Origin: Rhynchopus sp. YZ270_cl-10
Taxonomy: Eukaryota; Euglenozoa; Diplonemea; Diplonemida; Diplonemidae
DNA length: 64,000 nt
NCBI GenBank assembly: GCA_964035575.1
Contig: OZ037866.1
Location: 186,001 to 250,000, forward strand
Reading direction: 5' to 3'
The position numbers and the translations under genes were made by a program. The notes under the pieces were generated by a model. It had not been told where the DNA came from, ran no database searches, and saw only the letters and a list, made by a program, of their open reading frames with translations. Shown here piece after piece: positions 55,119 through 64,000 of the stretch; within the stretch, counting starts at the first letter, position 1, and every line of letters begins with the position of its first letter.

Positions 55119-57343
55119 TTCTCGGAATGTTTGGATGTGAGAGTGGGCAGGGCAGTCGGAGGGTGGAAGGTGGAGGGCGGTGGGAAGGGAACTGCCAATC
55201 TAGTGGCAGTTATGGCGCTCGCTCACAGAGGAAAGGACACCAGTTCTTCGCATTTTTTATTCAACGATTTTGCTATTTTTTTTGGCAAAATAAACAGAAG
55301 GGAACCTTTTTTTGTCGCTTTTTTTCAGAACAAACTTTTAGTGTTTGAGTCACCTTGAATACGAATTGAGTAAAAACATGTGTGGAAGGTGGTGGGGTGA
55401 TGTGCCACTTGCCGCATAAAATAAAAGCAAAGGAACGGGCGCTACTGAGCACGAGTACTACCTTCGCATGGCAAAGCACATCGGGGAGGGGGAATGCTGT
55501 TTCATGTACTACCTTTTTTTTTCAGTCGGACAGAGGTGTCGTCACCTTTAGGCCGATAGGACATAAGCGGTAACGAAACGGAAACAGAAACTAGAGAGAA
55601 CGTGACAGGAGCGTCTCCTGCCACTGCATTGAAAAGGGGGATTTCTGATAAGTTTTAACAAGACAACTATTTACCACAATAACGCGAGACCAAACATCTT
55701 TGAAGAGAAAAAAAAGAGTAGTTGAAAACGTACTAAAACGCATCTCAGTCGAGCTCATGCAAAGGGTGGGACGTGGGTGGGGGAAGAATAGATAAATCAG
55801 ATGAACCTAGGCCTCACTGTGGTCAACCGACTTGGAAATAACAACGGGGTTGCAAAAAGTCTAAGACAACAAATATTGATGTACGATGAATGTGCCCTAT
55901 AGGAAAAGAATCAAATGGTGCAATGTAGGTGTAGGGCACTTCCATTGAAACGTCTTTTAGAAATAGGTGTGAACACATGTTCGCAAATAGTAGAAGAAGA
56001 TAAAGGGGTTTTATTTGAAGATTTGTACATGAATAATGGAGAGAAAAAACGATAGCCAGCAATATGGTCTGCGCGCACTTATTATATTTCAGGACACCCC
56101 AACTCATCTGGGTCGATCTTCTCCAGGGAGGTGAAGAACCCTTCGCATATTTCGTGCTTTGCGAGAGGCGCCTGGGTTGGCGTGACACCTTGGAGTCCAA
56201 GCGCCGAGGCGATCAGACAACGTACGGAGCACTCACCTGTCCACGAGGATGTGTCTTCCGGCTTAGGAAGCCCACCGCAACTCTGCTCCCAGCATGCAGG
56301 CCGGCGGCGCGCAACAGCACGCACCAGATTCTGCGACAAACACGTTGCATTGACCCGCCGTGTCACGCCGTGGTCCTTCCACCAGCAATCCTCCCCAACC
56401 ACCTCCCCAGGCTTGCACCTCCCCTCCTCACGTGTGCTGTAGTAGGTTCCATTTGTGATGTTCGCGACATCACCAAGGGCAGAGATGTAGAAGTGTCCGT
56501 TCCCCTTTAGTCCTCCCATATAGCTTGCGAGAATCGAATTCGAAGGGTCCGTTACGGCAAACGAGGTGACATTGCTTCCTACGGTGCAGGTGTTTGCTTT
56601 GGCATCGTAATACGCAAAAATTATTTCTGTTGTTCCGGTTGGGATATGCGAACAACAGCCCTCCAACGTGGTGTTCACATACTCCAAAGGTGGGGGGTTT
56701 GCACCAAAAATCGGCTTCGACCCATTTTGAATAAAATAAGGATGGCAAACAGGAGCACCATCCACCGGTGTCACCCCCTGGTCAACCCCTGGAGAATACT
56801 CGACCCCAACAGCATACTTCTGGAGCACATCGCAGCCACATTCCTTGACAGAACAGAACGGCGCAAAGGTGTCTTTGTACTCAGGCACTTCGTACCAACA
56901 CTTTGGTGCCATTGGGGTGAGAGGATCGACAACAGGAAATGACGAAACACATTCAAAAACCCCAGTATCAGGGTTAGGGTTGCATGGTGCATAAGCTCCA
57001 AGCCGCGTATCGTGTTCTATAATGTGGGATTCAAAAACGTTATAGCCAGGGACATTCAGGATCGGACGGTTCATGCAGGAAGTCGTGTAGTTGTTCTCTG
57101 GACACCAGTACGGCATGGTCAACTCCATGATCCCAAAGGAGCAGTCTGCGTACACGTCCGCTGTGTCCATGTTGAGAATGCTCCCGGAGTAGTTGAGTGG
57201 GGTTACCCTATATGCGGTAGTATTGACGACACCCCCTTGGGCTAAAAGGTACAAAATAGTTTGAAGCATTTTTGAGAAGAGAGAGAAAGAAAAGAGGGGA
57301 GAGAAATCTGATGAGGGCGTGAAGATGAAAATGGAGGCTAAGA
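55119..57343. repeat. tandem duplication, left copy
   Basis: The 2.2-kb unit from TCTCGGAATGT (55119) to AAAATGGAGGCTA (57343) is repeated at 57358-59561 in the same orientation. It includes a full gene, its 5' flank (CTCTCTTCTCAAAA before the ATG) and about 900 bp of 3' flank. The flanks carry more small insertions and deletions than the coding part. Confidence 0.85.
56082..57269 (-). CDS. secreted cysteine-rich glycoprotein, copy 1
   Basis: 395 residues, single exon, start MLQTILYLLAQGG (ATG 57267-57269). The N-terminus has a short hydrophobic stretch (ILYLLA) that could act as a signal peptide, though brief. The mature part has 22 cysteines and nine N-x-S/T sites (for example NTT, NYS, NYT, NGS, NVT, NIT, NGT, NAT), with CC and CGC clusters. 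This is typical of an extracellular disulphide-bonded protein. I recognise no family: there is no HExxH, EGF, sushi or lectin pattern. It is about 96 percent identical to its neighbour at 58303. Differences cluster in short patches (VDPLTP/VSHFTP, VDQGVTP/VDAHLTP, TTEIIFAY/ATETIYAY). Confidence 0.8.
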   Translation of the reverse strand: MLQTILYLLAQGGVVNTTAYRVTPLNYSGSILNMDTADVYADCSFGIMELTMPYWCPENNYTTSCMNRPILNVPGYNVFESHIIEHDTRLGAYAPCNPNPDTGVFECVSSFPVVDPLTPMAPKCWYEVPEYKDTFAPFCSVKECGCDVLQKYAVGVEYSPGVDQGVTPVDGAPVCHPYFIQNGSKPIFGANPPPLEYVNTTLEGCCSHIPTGTTEIIFAYYDAKANTCTVGSNVTSFAVTDPSNSILASYMGGLKGNGHFYISALGDVANITNGTYYSTREEGRCKPGEVVGEDCWWKDHGVTRRVNATCLSQNLVRAVARRRPACWEQSCGGLPKPEDTSSWTGECSVRCLIASALGLQGVTPTQAPLAKHEICEGFFTSLEKIDPDELGCPEI

Positions 57344-57357
57344 ATAGAGGGGCAGCC

Positions 57358-59561
57358 GCTCTCGGAATGTGCGGATGTGAGAGTGCGGGCAGGGCTGTCA
57401 GAGGGTGGAGGGAACTGCCAATCTAAGTGGCAGTTAGGGCGTCGCTCACAGAGCGAAAGAATTTTTTTGGCAAATAAACATAAGGGAACCTTTTTTTGTC
57501 GCTTTTTTTCAGATCACACTTTTAGTATTTGAGTCACCTTGAAGGTGAATTGAATAAAAACATGTGTGGAAGGTGGTGGGGTGATGTGCCACTTGCCGCA
57601 TAAAATAAAAGCAAAGGAACGGGCGCTACTGTGCACGAGTACTACCTTCGCATGGCAAAGCACATCGGGGAGGGGGAATGCTGTTTCATGTACCTACCTA
57701 TAGTATTCAGTCGGACAGAGGTGTTGTCACCTTTAGGCCGAAGAGAAATAAGCACGGACGCGAAATAGAAACAAAAACGGAAACTAGAGAACGTGACAGG
57801 AGCGTGTACTGCCACTGCTTTTTTGAAAAGGGGGATTTCTGATAAGGTTTAACAATAATAACGCGAGACCAGACATCTTTGAAGGGAAAAGAAAGAGTAG
57901 TTGAAAACGTGTTAAAACGCATCTCAGTCGAGCTCATGCAAAGGGCAGGAGTGGAAAGAATAAAAAAATAGTAGAGTTGAAATACAAAGCCCTCTCGTGA
58001 CAGTATCTTGGTACAAATATAAGTCAGATGAGTCTCACTGTGGCCAACCGCCTCAGAAATAACAAGGGGAGTTGCAAGAGTGCAGCATTTTGGACGCAAG
58101 AAAACAATATTGCTGTACGATGAATGTGCCCTATAGGAAAAGAATCAAATGGTGCAATGGAGGGGTAGGGCACTTCCATTGAAACGTCTTTTAGAAATAG
58201 ATGTGAACACATGTTCGCAAATAGTAGAAGAAGATAAAGGGGTTTTATTTGAACGTTTACAAATGAAGAATAAACGGTAACCAGCAACATGATTTGCACT
58301 TATCATATTTCAGGACACCCCAACTCATCTGGGTCGATCTTCTCCAGGGAGGTGAAGAACCCTTCGCATATTTCGTGCTTTGCGAGAGGCGCCTGGGTTG
58401 GCGTGACACCTTGGAGTCCAAGCGCCGAGGCGATCAGACAACGTACGGAGCACTCACCTGCCCACGAGGATTTGTCTTCCGGCTTAGGAAGCCCGCCGCA
58501 ACTCTGCTCCCAGCATGCAGGCCGGCGGCGCGCAACAGCACGCACCAGATTCTGCGACAAACACGTTGCATTGACCCGCCGTGTCACGCCGTGGTCCTTC
58601 CACCAGCAATCCTCCCCAACCACCTCCCCAGGCTTGCACCTCCCCTCCTCGCGTGTGCTGTAGTAGGTTCCATTTGTGATGTTCGCGACATCACCGAGAG
58701 CCGAAAGGTAGAAGTGTCCGTTCCCCTTTATCCCCCCCATATAGCTTGCGAGAATCGAATTCGAAGGGTCCGTTACGGCAAACGAGGTGACATTGCTTCC
58801 TACGGTGCAGGTGTTTGCTTTGGCATCGTAATACGCATAGATGGTTTCTGTTGCTCCGGTTGGGATATGCGAACAACATCCCTCCAACGTGGTGTTCACA
58901 TACTCCAAAGGTGGGGGGTTTGCACCAAAAATCGGCTTCGACCCATTTTGAACAAAATAAGGATGGCAAACGGCAGCACCATCCACCGGTGTCAAATGAG
59001 CGTCAACCCCTGGAGAATACTCGACCCCAACAGCATACTTCTGGAGCACATCACAGCCACATTCCTTGACAGAACAGAACGGCGCAAAGGTGTCTTTGTA
59101 CTCAGGCACTTCGTACCAACACTTTGGTGCCATTGGGGTAAAATGCGAGACAACAGGAAATGACGAAACACATTCAAAAACCCCAGTATCAGGGTTAGGG
59201 TTGCATGGTGCATAAGCTCCAAGCCGCGTATCGTGTTCTATAATGTGGGATTCAAAAACGTTATAGCCAGGAACACTCAGGATCGGACGGTTCATGCAGG
59301 AGGTCGTGTAGTTGTTCTCTGGACACCAGTACGGCATGGTCAACTCCATGATCCCAAAGGAGCAGTCTGCGTACACGTCTGCTGTGTCCATGTTGAGAAT
59401 GCTCCCGGAGTAGTTGAGTGGGGTTACCCTATATGCGGTAGTATTGACGACACCCCCTTGGGCTAAAAGGTACAAAATAGTTTGAAGCATTTTTGAGAAG
59501 AGAGAGAAAGAAAAGAGGGGGGAGAAATCTGAAGAGGGCGTGAAGATGAAAATGGAGGCTA
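57358..59561. repeat. tandem duplication, right copy
   Basis: This is the second 2.2-kb unit, directly after the first with about 15 bp between. It ends where AAAATGGAGGCTA meets unique sequence at 59561. Confidence 0.85.
58303..59490 (-). CDS. secreted cysteine-rich glycoprotein, copy 2
   Basis: 395 residues, same length and start as copy 1, with every cysteine conserved. About 17 substitutions separate the two. Several fall in adjacent pairs or triplets within loops between cysteines, which is more clustered than random drift. Both frames are intact, so both copies are probably functional. Function unknown; the setting suggests a surface or secreted product whose dosage or variety is being increased. 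Confidence 0.8.
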   Translation of the reverse strand: MLQTILYLLAQGGVVNTTAYRVTPLNYSGSILNMDTADVYADCSFGIMELTMPYWCPENNYTTSCMNRPILSVPGYNVFESHIIEHDTRLGAYAPCNPNPDTGVFECVSSFPVVSHFTPMAPKCWYEVPEYKDTFAPFCSVKECGCDVLQKYAVGVEYSPGVDAHLTPVDGAAVCHPYFVQNGSKPIFGANPPPLEYVNTTLEGCCSHIPTGATETIYAYYDAKANTCTVGSNVTSFAVTDPSNSILASYMGGIKGNGHFYLSALGDVANITNGTYYSTREEGRCKPGEVVGEDCWWKDHGVTRRVNATCLSQNLVRAVARRRPACWEQSCGGLPKPEDKSSWAGECSVRCLIASALGLQGVTPTQAPLAKHEICEGFFTSLEKIDPDELGCPEI

Positions 59562-60567
59562 GGGGAAAAAAAGTGAAATCTTGTTTTTTTTCATATTGAC
59601 CACCATTCGGATCGGATAGGTATACATCGCTAATTAGAGTATGGGATTTTGAGCTCTTTATCAGTTAAAGTCCAGTTAGAGTCTAATTAGAGCGCAATGT
59701 ACAGATTTTTTTTACAGTTTTTTTTTTCCTTCGCAGGACTGGTAGACCCCAAGGTCCTACAATCCATTTCGTGTGAGAGAGAGGAGGGAGGGGAAGGAGA
59801 CTGGTGCGAAGGGGTTTGCACTCAGAGGAATACAAAATGGCCGCTTTTTCTTAATTTGTAAAAAAGTTAACTTTTTTTGGGGGTGTTATGTGTGTGTGTG
59901 TGGGGGAATATTAGGTGTTTAAAAAATGGGGGCAAAAAAGAAAATAAAAAAAGGTTTATGAGATGATACTAAGACTCTCGTGTTTAGTCACCTTTTGCTG
60001 CTTTTTAAAATAAGCGACCCGAACAATTTCTTGTGCACGCTTCTTCAAAAATTGCATTTTGCTCGCAAATAAGATACAATAAGATCGAAGGTATCCATTT
60101 TTTTTAACCACAACCCCCCGGAAAGAAACACGAGAAAAAAAAACGGAGTCGAACCAATCGCAAACGATTGGGGAGGCTTCTTACCACCTCCCCTCTACCC
60201 GAAACCCCCCCAACCCTCCCTTTATCCCCCATTTTTTCCCCTGAATCATTTTAAGAAGCCAGAATGGAGGTGAGCGTGCAGAAAAGCCTTTTTTTTTTCT
60301 GCACTCTGGAACCCTTTTTGCAGACCATTCCCCCCTCTTTCCTCCCCTCCCTAAACCATACATACGACGGTGAAAAGTAAAATAACTTGTCTTGTGGATT
60401 TGTTGGATTACAACGGTAAAACCAAGTCAAGTCATATACTTCACTGTTGTGTATGAACCAAGTAAGTAGTTCGCTGCTATCGGAAGGCAACGTGCTCTTG
60501 GAGAAGGGGTGGAGGAGGAGGAGGAGGAGGAGGGGGAGGGGGGGAGCAACTGACAGTCTAGTCTCCT
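59562..60567. other. intergenic 3' flank of BBS4
   Basis: It contains the CTCTCGT hairpin at about 59966-59990 (ACTAAGA-CTCTCGT-GTTTAGT) and GT-rich and A-rich tracts. No gene. Confidence 0.5.
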
Positions 60568-62362
60568 TTACCCCTTGCCGAACATGGCTTGCAGCTGGTT
60601 GCGTGCGTCAAGGATGTTTTGGTCGCATTGCCTTGTCTCGTCGTCTAGCTCGGCGAAGCAGCTGAAGGGGGGGTTTGAAAATGTTTTTTTGTATGTTTTG
60701 AAAGTGCTTTGTGCTCTGTTTAAGTTTGCTTGATAGTTTTGTAGACGAGTTGAAGGGGGAGAAGAGGGTTCATAAGATAAAATAACAATGTGTGCTTAGT
60801 TACCATATAAAAGGGTTGTTGATGCAGGCACCTCCGACTGACCCACTGTACGATGTCAGCCATCCGGATGAAAGAATGGCGGAGGGAAGGGGAGGGGGGA
60901 AAGCATACGCCTCGAACTCCTGGTAGTGCTGCTTGGCCAGGTCCTGCTCGTCGCTGTTGACGAGCGTTATCGAGTAGTTGAGCTCGAACAGGTGGTCGCG
61001 CTCCATGCTTATCGCCTTCTCGTATGCTGAGCACGCATTCTCGAAATCGTCCAGACGACTGCAAGGGGGATAAGGTGTTTTAGAAGCATGGGATTATTTG
61101 ATATTCCAAAAACCTCAGCTTTTACAGAGTTGTTATGCCTCAAAAAACCCCCCCTGATTTGATCAAATCAACACCCCTTTTGTTTGATTTTCCACACAGG
61201 GCTTGAAAGTTTGTTTGTTTTGTTTTTGTTTTGATTTTGTTTTTGCTACTCTGTTTGTTTTGTATTTCATAGTATTCCACACGGGGCAGCCATAAAAAAA
61301 AAATGTGCAAAAATAAATGAGATACCTCAAGGTAATCGCGAGGTACATATAAGACGACGCAAAGTCTGGTTTGAGGTTGATGCTTGCTGAGAAGAAGTGG
61401 AACGCTGAGGCGTACTGCCCTGTGTTGAGGAAGATGAGGCCCAGGTTGTACGAGATGATCCACTCAAACGGCGCCAGATAGAGCGCTCGCTTGAGACACG
61501 ATATCGCAGCGATGTAGTACTGCTTCCCGAAGAAGCACATCCCGATGTTGTTCCACAGCTGCGCCGAGTTCGGCGTCTGCACCGCCGCAATGCGGTACTT
61601 CGTCAGCGCCACATCCATATCGTTGTGGTCCTGAATAATCGACCCCGCCGCCAAAATTGTCTTCGGGTTCTTCGGGTCATGCGTCAATGAATTCCCTAGA
61701 TAGTCAAACGCCTTATAGTTCTCACTCAAGCGGAGATACAACAGACCCACCGTCGTCAACAGCTCTGGGTTTTCTGGACTATAATCGAGCGACTCCAGGT
61801 ACACATCGATTGCTTCGTGGTATTTGTCTTGAAGTGTGTACAGCTTTCCGAGCTGAACATACGTCGTGTCGTGACGCTGGATGACATTCGCCTTGATAAA
61901 ACACTCCTCCGCCTTGTCGTAGTTTTTGAGGTACAGATAGCACAGCCCCATGTTGTGCGACACCTCCCAGTCCTCCTCGCTGTAGGTCTTCGCTTCTTCG
62001 TAGATGCCTATCGCAGCACGGTGCTTGCCGAGAAGGTACAGTGCGCGTCCAACCTGTTTAAGGTTCTGTACGTTGTGTGGGTTCAGGACTGTCGCTGCCT
62101 GGAAAAGCTGCAGAGACTCTTGGAGTTCTCCATTTGCGCGTTTAATAAGCGCCTTAATGTAGATCGCATATTCGCACAACCCCCGCGTCTCCTGCAGCTG
62201 CTCCTCGATGAGTACCAGGCAGTCGAAGAAGTCCTGCCGCACGTACAGAAGATGGATCAACCAGTTCCGCTTCTCCCTCAGAGTGCACACCCCAATCGTC
62301 CCAGCCTCTGCAGTCATGGAAGGGCGGGCTGCAGCAACGGATTCTGGTGGGGGTGGGTCCAT
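60568..62362 (-). CDS. BBS4: BBSome subunit BBS4, three exons
   Basis: Exons 61326-62362, 60909-61058 and 60568-60661 join in phase (donors GTATCT and GTATGC, CAG acceptors) to 426 residues. BBS4 is a TPR superhelix subunit of the BBSome, the coat that moves membrane cargo in and out of cilia. Diagnostic stretches: EKRNWLIHLLYVRQDF, EQLQETRGLCEYAIYIKALI, RALYLLGKHRAAIGIYEEA, LTKYRIAAVQTPNSAQLWNN, IGMCFFGKQYYIAAISCLKR and YNLGLIFLNTGQYASAFHFF. These run as consecutive 34-residue TPR units. Exon 2 continues with RLDDFENACSAYEKAI and exon 3 closes LDARNQLQAMFGKG. The long disordered C-tail of animal BBS4 (519 residues) is missing. Intron 2 contains two dispersed repeats. Confidence 0.93.
60770..60880 (+). 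repeat. two dispersed repeats inside BBS4 intron 2
   Basis: CATAAGATAAAATAACAATG and GTGCTTAGTTACC (relative of the CTCTCGT hairpin) are followed by TGTTGATGCAGGCACCTCCG, GACTGACCCACTGTACGATG and CCATCCGGATGAAAG. The last group recurs at 45945-46000 and, shortened, at 53550-53600. Its first part also occurs in eEF2 intron 1 (39098-39120, TTATTAATGCAGGCACCTCT). Confidence 0.6.
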
Positions 62363-63100
62363 TGTTAGGGTGGGGGGGTGGGGTGGGAGGGGGTTTTTGT
62401 GTACCTGGGGAAAAGAGGTTGTTTTGAGGTAGGAGGGGGAGAAGAATGGTGGAATTGAAAAAAAGTTAGATTCATATACTTTCGGTTCACAGAATTGAAA
62501 GTATTTGAGAGGGTCAATGCACCAAAAAGAAAAGCTTATAAGATGATGAGCCTCTCATTGCTTGGTCAACCTTGATCACATTCGTTAATCGCGCAGCAAT
62601 CAGCCTGCGTGGGTTTCCACAAAAGGTTGTTGTTAGGGATAGACCCCAACCATTGCAGTCCTGCATCCATTTCGTTTGAGTTATAAAATTTGAGGGGGAA
62701 GACATTGTTTTTTTCTCACTTCAACGGATATTTTGAAAAAAAGTTTTGAGGATAAAAAAAAAGGACTAAACGAAGATGAACGAATGGGGAAGATAAGATG
62801 GTTAACATCGAGGGGAAGAGGGGTGGTGAGGAAGAGGTATTTCGAAGAGGGAAAAAGAGGAAAAAAAAACCCCCCTTTTTGGTAGCTCAAACCCCCCCTC
62901 TTCCACGTGGACAGTTGTGCAGTGGGGGAGGGTGTGGTGCTGTCGCGTCAGATTGCGTAATAGAACGTCCCCTTTATGGGGAGTTTGAAACAGGGCATAT
63001 CCTAAATATGAGGTCTGAGCGGCCAAATTTGCCAAAAGGGTGCAAAAAAAAAGGGGCGGATTTTTTTTTGATTTTTTTCCAGGTTTCATCGTTGGTGACG
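62363..63100. other. BBS4 upstream region, gene-free
   Basis: It holds a hairpin-family relative at 62540-62575 (AAGATGATGAGCCTCTCATT), G- and A-rich tracts and no coding signal. The promoter of BBS4 should lie here. Confidence 0.5.
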
Positions 63101-63196
63101 CTTTTAAACATCGACATTTGCATTTCCGGATCCGTCCGGCCAGTGGTGGGGTCAATTTGCCGAAATGGATAAGTTCTCGTTTTTGGTCAATTTCCT
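63100..63196 (+). repeat. repeat unit that leads directly into a CAGTA-type satellite, second copy
   Basis: Matches 2630-2728 closely: GACGCTTTTAAACATCGACA, CCAGTGGTGGGGTCAATTTG and TTTTTGGTCAATTTCC. The satellite begins at the same point after it. Confidence 0.75.
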
Positions 63197-63200
63197 CAGT

Positions 63201-63929
63201 ACACAGTATACACAGTATACACAGTATACACAGTATACACAGTATACACAGTATACACAGTATACACAGTATACACAGTATACACAGTATACACAGTATA
63301 CACAGTATACACAGTATACACAGTATACACAGTATACACAGTATACACAGTATACACAGTATACACAGTATACACAGTATACACAGTATACACAGTATAC
63401 ACAGTATACACAGTATACACAGTATACACAGTATACACAGTATACACAGTATACACAGTATACACAGTATACACAGTATACACAGTATACACAGTATACA
63501 CAGTATACACAGTATACACAGTATACACAGTATACACAGTATACACAGTATACACAGTATACACAGTATACACAGTATACACAGTATACACAGTATACAC
63601 AGTATATACAGTATACACAGTATACACAGTATACACAGTATACACAGTATACACAGTATACACAGTATACACAGTATACACAGTATACACAGTATACACA
63701 GTATACACAGTATACACAGTATACACAGTATACACAGTATACACAGTATACACAGTATACACAGTATACACAGTATACACAGTATACACAGTATACACAG
63801 TATACACAGTATACACAGTATACACAGTATACACAGTATACACAGTATACACAGTATACACAGTATACACAGTATACACAGTATACACAGTATACACAGT
63901 ATATACAGTATACACAGTATACACAGTAC
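63201..63929. repeat. 9-bp satellite (CACAGTATA)n
   Basis: About 81 units, nearly perfect, with two TATATA variants near 63604 and 63901. The unit matches the eEF2 intron array. It ends at CAGTACATACACACGGGG. Confidence 0.97.
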
Positions 63930-64000
63930 ATACACACGGGGTCCACCAATCGTTTGGATTGTCGACATTTCGCAGAGTCACCAAAGTGTAAGATTTTTTC

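Noticed and set aside
2731-63929. CRISPR array
   Set aside because: The repeats have no unique spacers and the DNA is eukaryotic; they are plain satellites.

Overview
This is a nuclear segment from a microbial eukaryote. It has spliceosomal introns with GTATG-type donors and AG acceptors, a eukaryotic eEF2, an SMG1-type PIKK and BBS4. BBS4 is a core subunit of the BBSome ciliary cargo coat, so the organism probably builds a flagellum. I see no rRNA or tRNA gene, and I cannot place the organism in a phylum from the sequence alone. A flagellated protist or alga is my best reading; the full SMG1 argues against most fungi.

Layout. Positions 1-22950 contain no gene I can support. This stretch is a graveyard of poly-A/poly-T tracts, dispersed repeats, terminal-inverted-repeat (TIR) elements, foldback MITEs and short retroposon-like sequences. 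From 22951 to 62362 there are nine host genes, all on the minus strand: a CCCH zinc-finger protein (22951-24186), SMG1 in three exons (24760-32303), eEF2 in five exons (34739-39289), a type II membrane glycosyltransferase (about 47555-50674), a SpoU/TrmH RNA methyltransferase (51396-53246), an acidic RGG-repeat protein (54254-54910), two copies of a secreted cysteine-rich protein in a 2.2-kb tandem duplication (56082-57269 and 58303-59490), and BBS4 in three exons (60568-62362). The ends of the window and eEF2 intron 3 carry large short-unit satellites built on CAGTA.

How the genes relate. There is no operon logic. The set mixes translation and RNA work (eEF2, SMG1 kinase of nonsense-mediated decay, RNA methyltransferase, RGG and CCCH proteins) with secretory-pathway products (glycosyltransferase, paired N-glycosylated cysteine-rich proteins) and ciliary transport (BBS4).

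The least explained structure is in the repeats. Many short perfect palindromes have a three-base centre that reads GNA on one strand, the loop class known for unusually stable DNA mini-hairpins. The loop base N varies (A, C, G, T) on the same stem at different loci. Three loci carry the same ordered set of hairpins around different, coding-like cargo. At one paralogous site a hairpin is present in one copy and absent from the other. Other notable points are hAT-like elements with perfect 8-bp target duplications, a piggyBac-like element in TTAA, a short retroposon whose target duplication copies the 3' splice site of an SMG1 intron, and a second hairpin family with a constant 7-base loop and changing stems.
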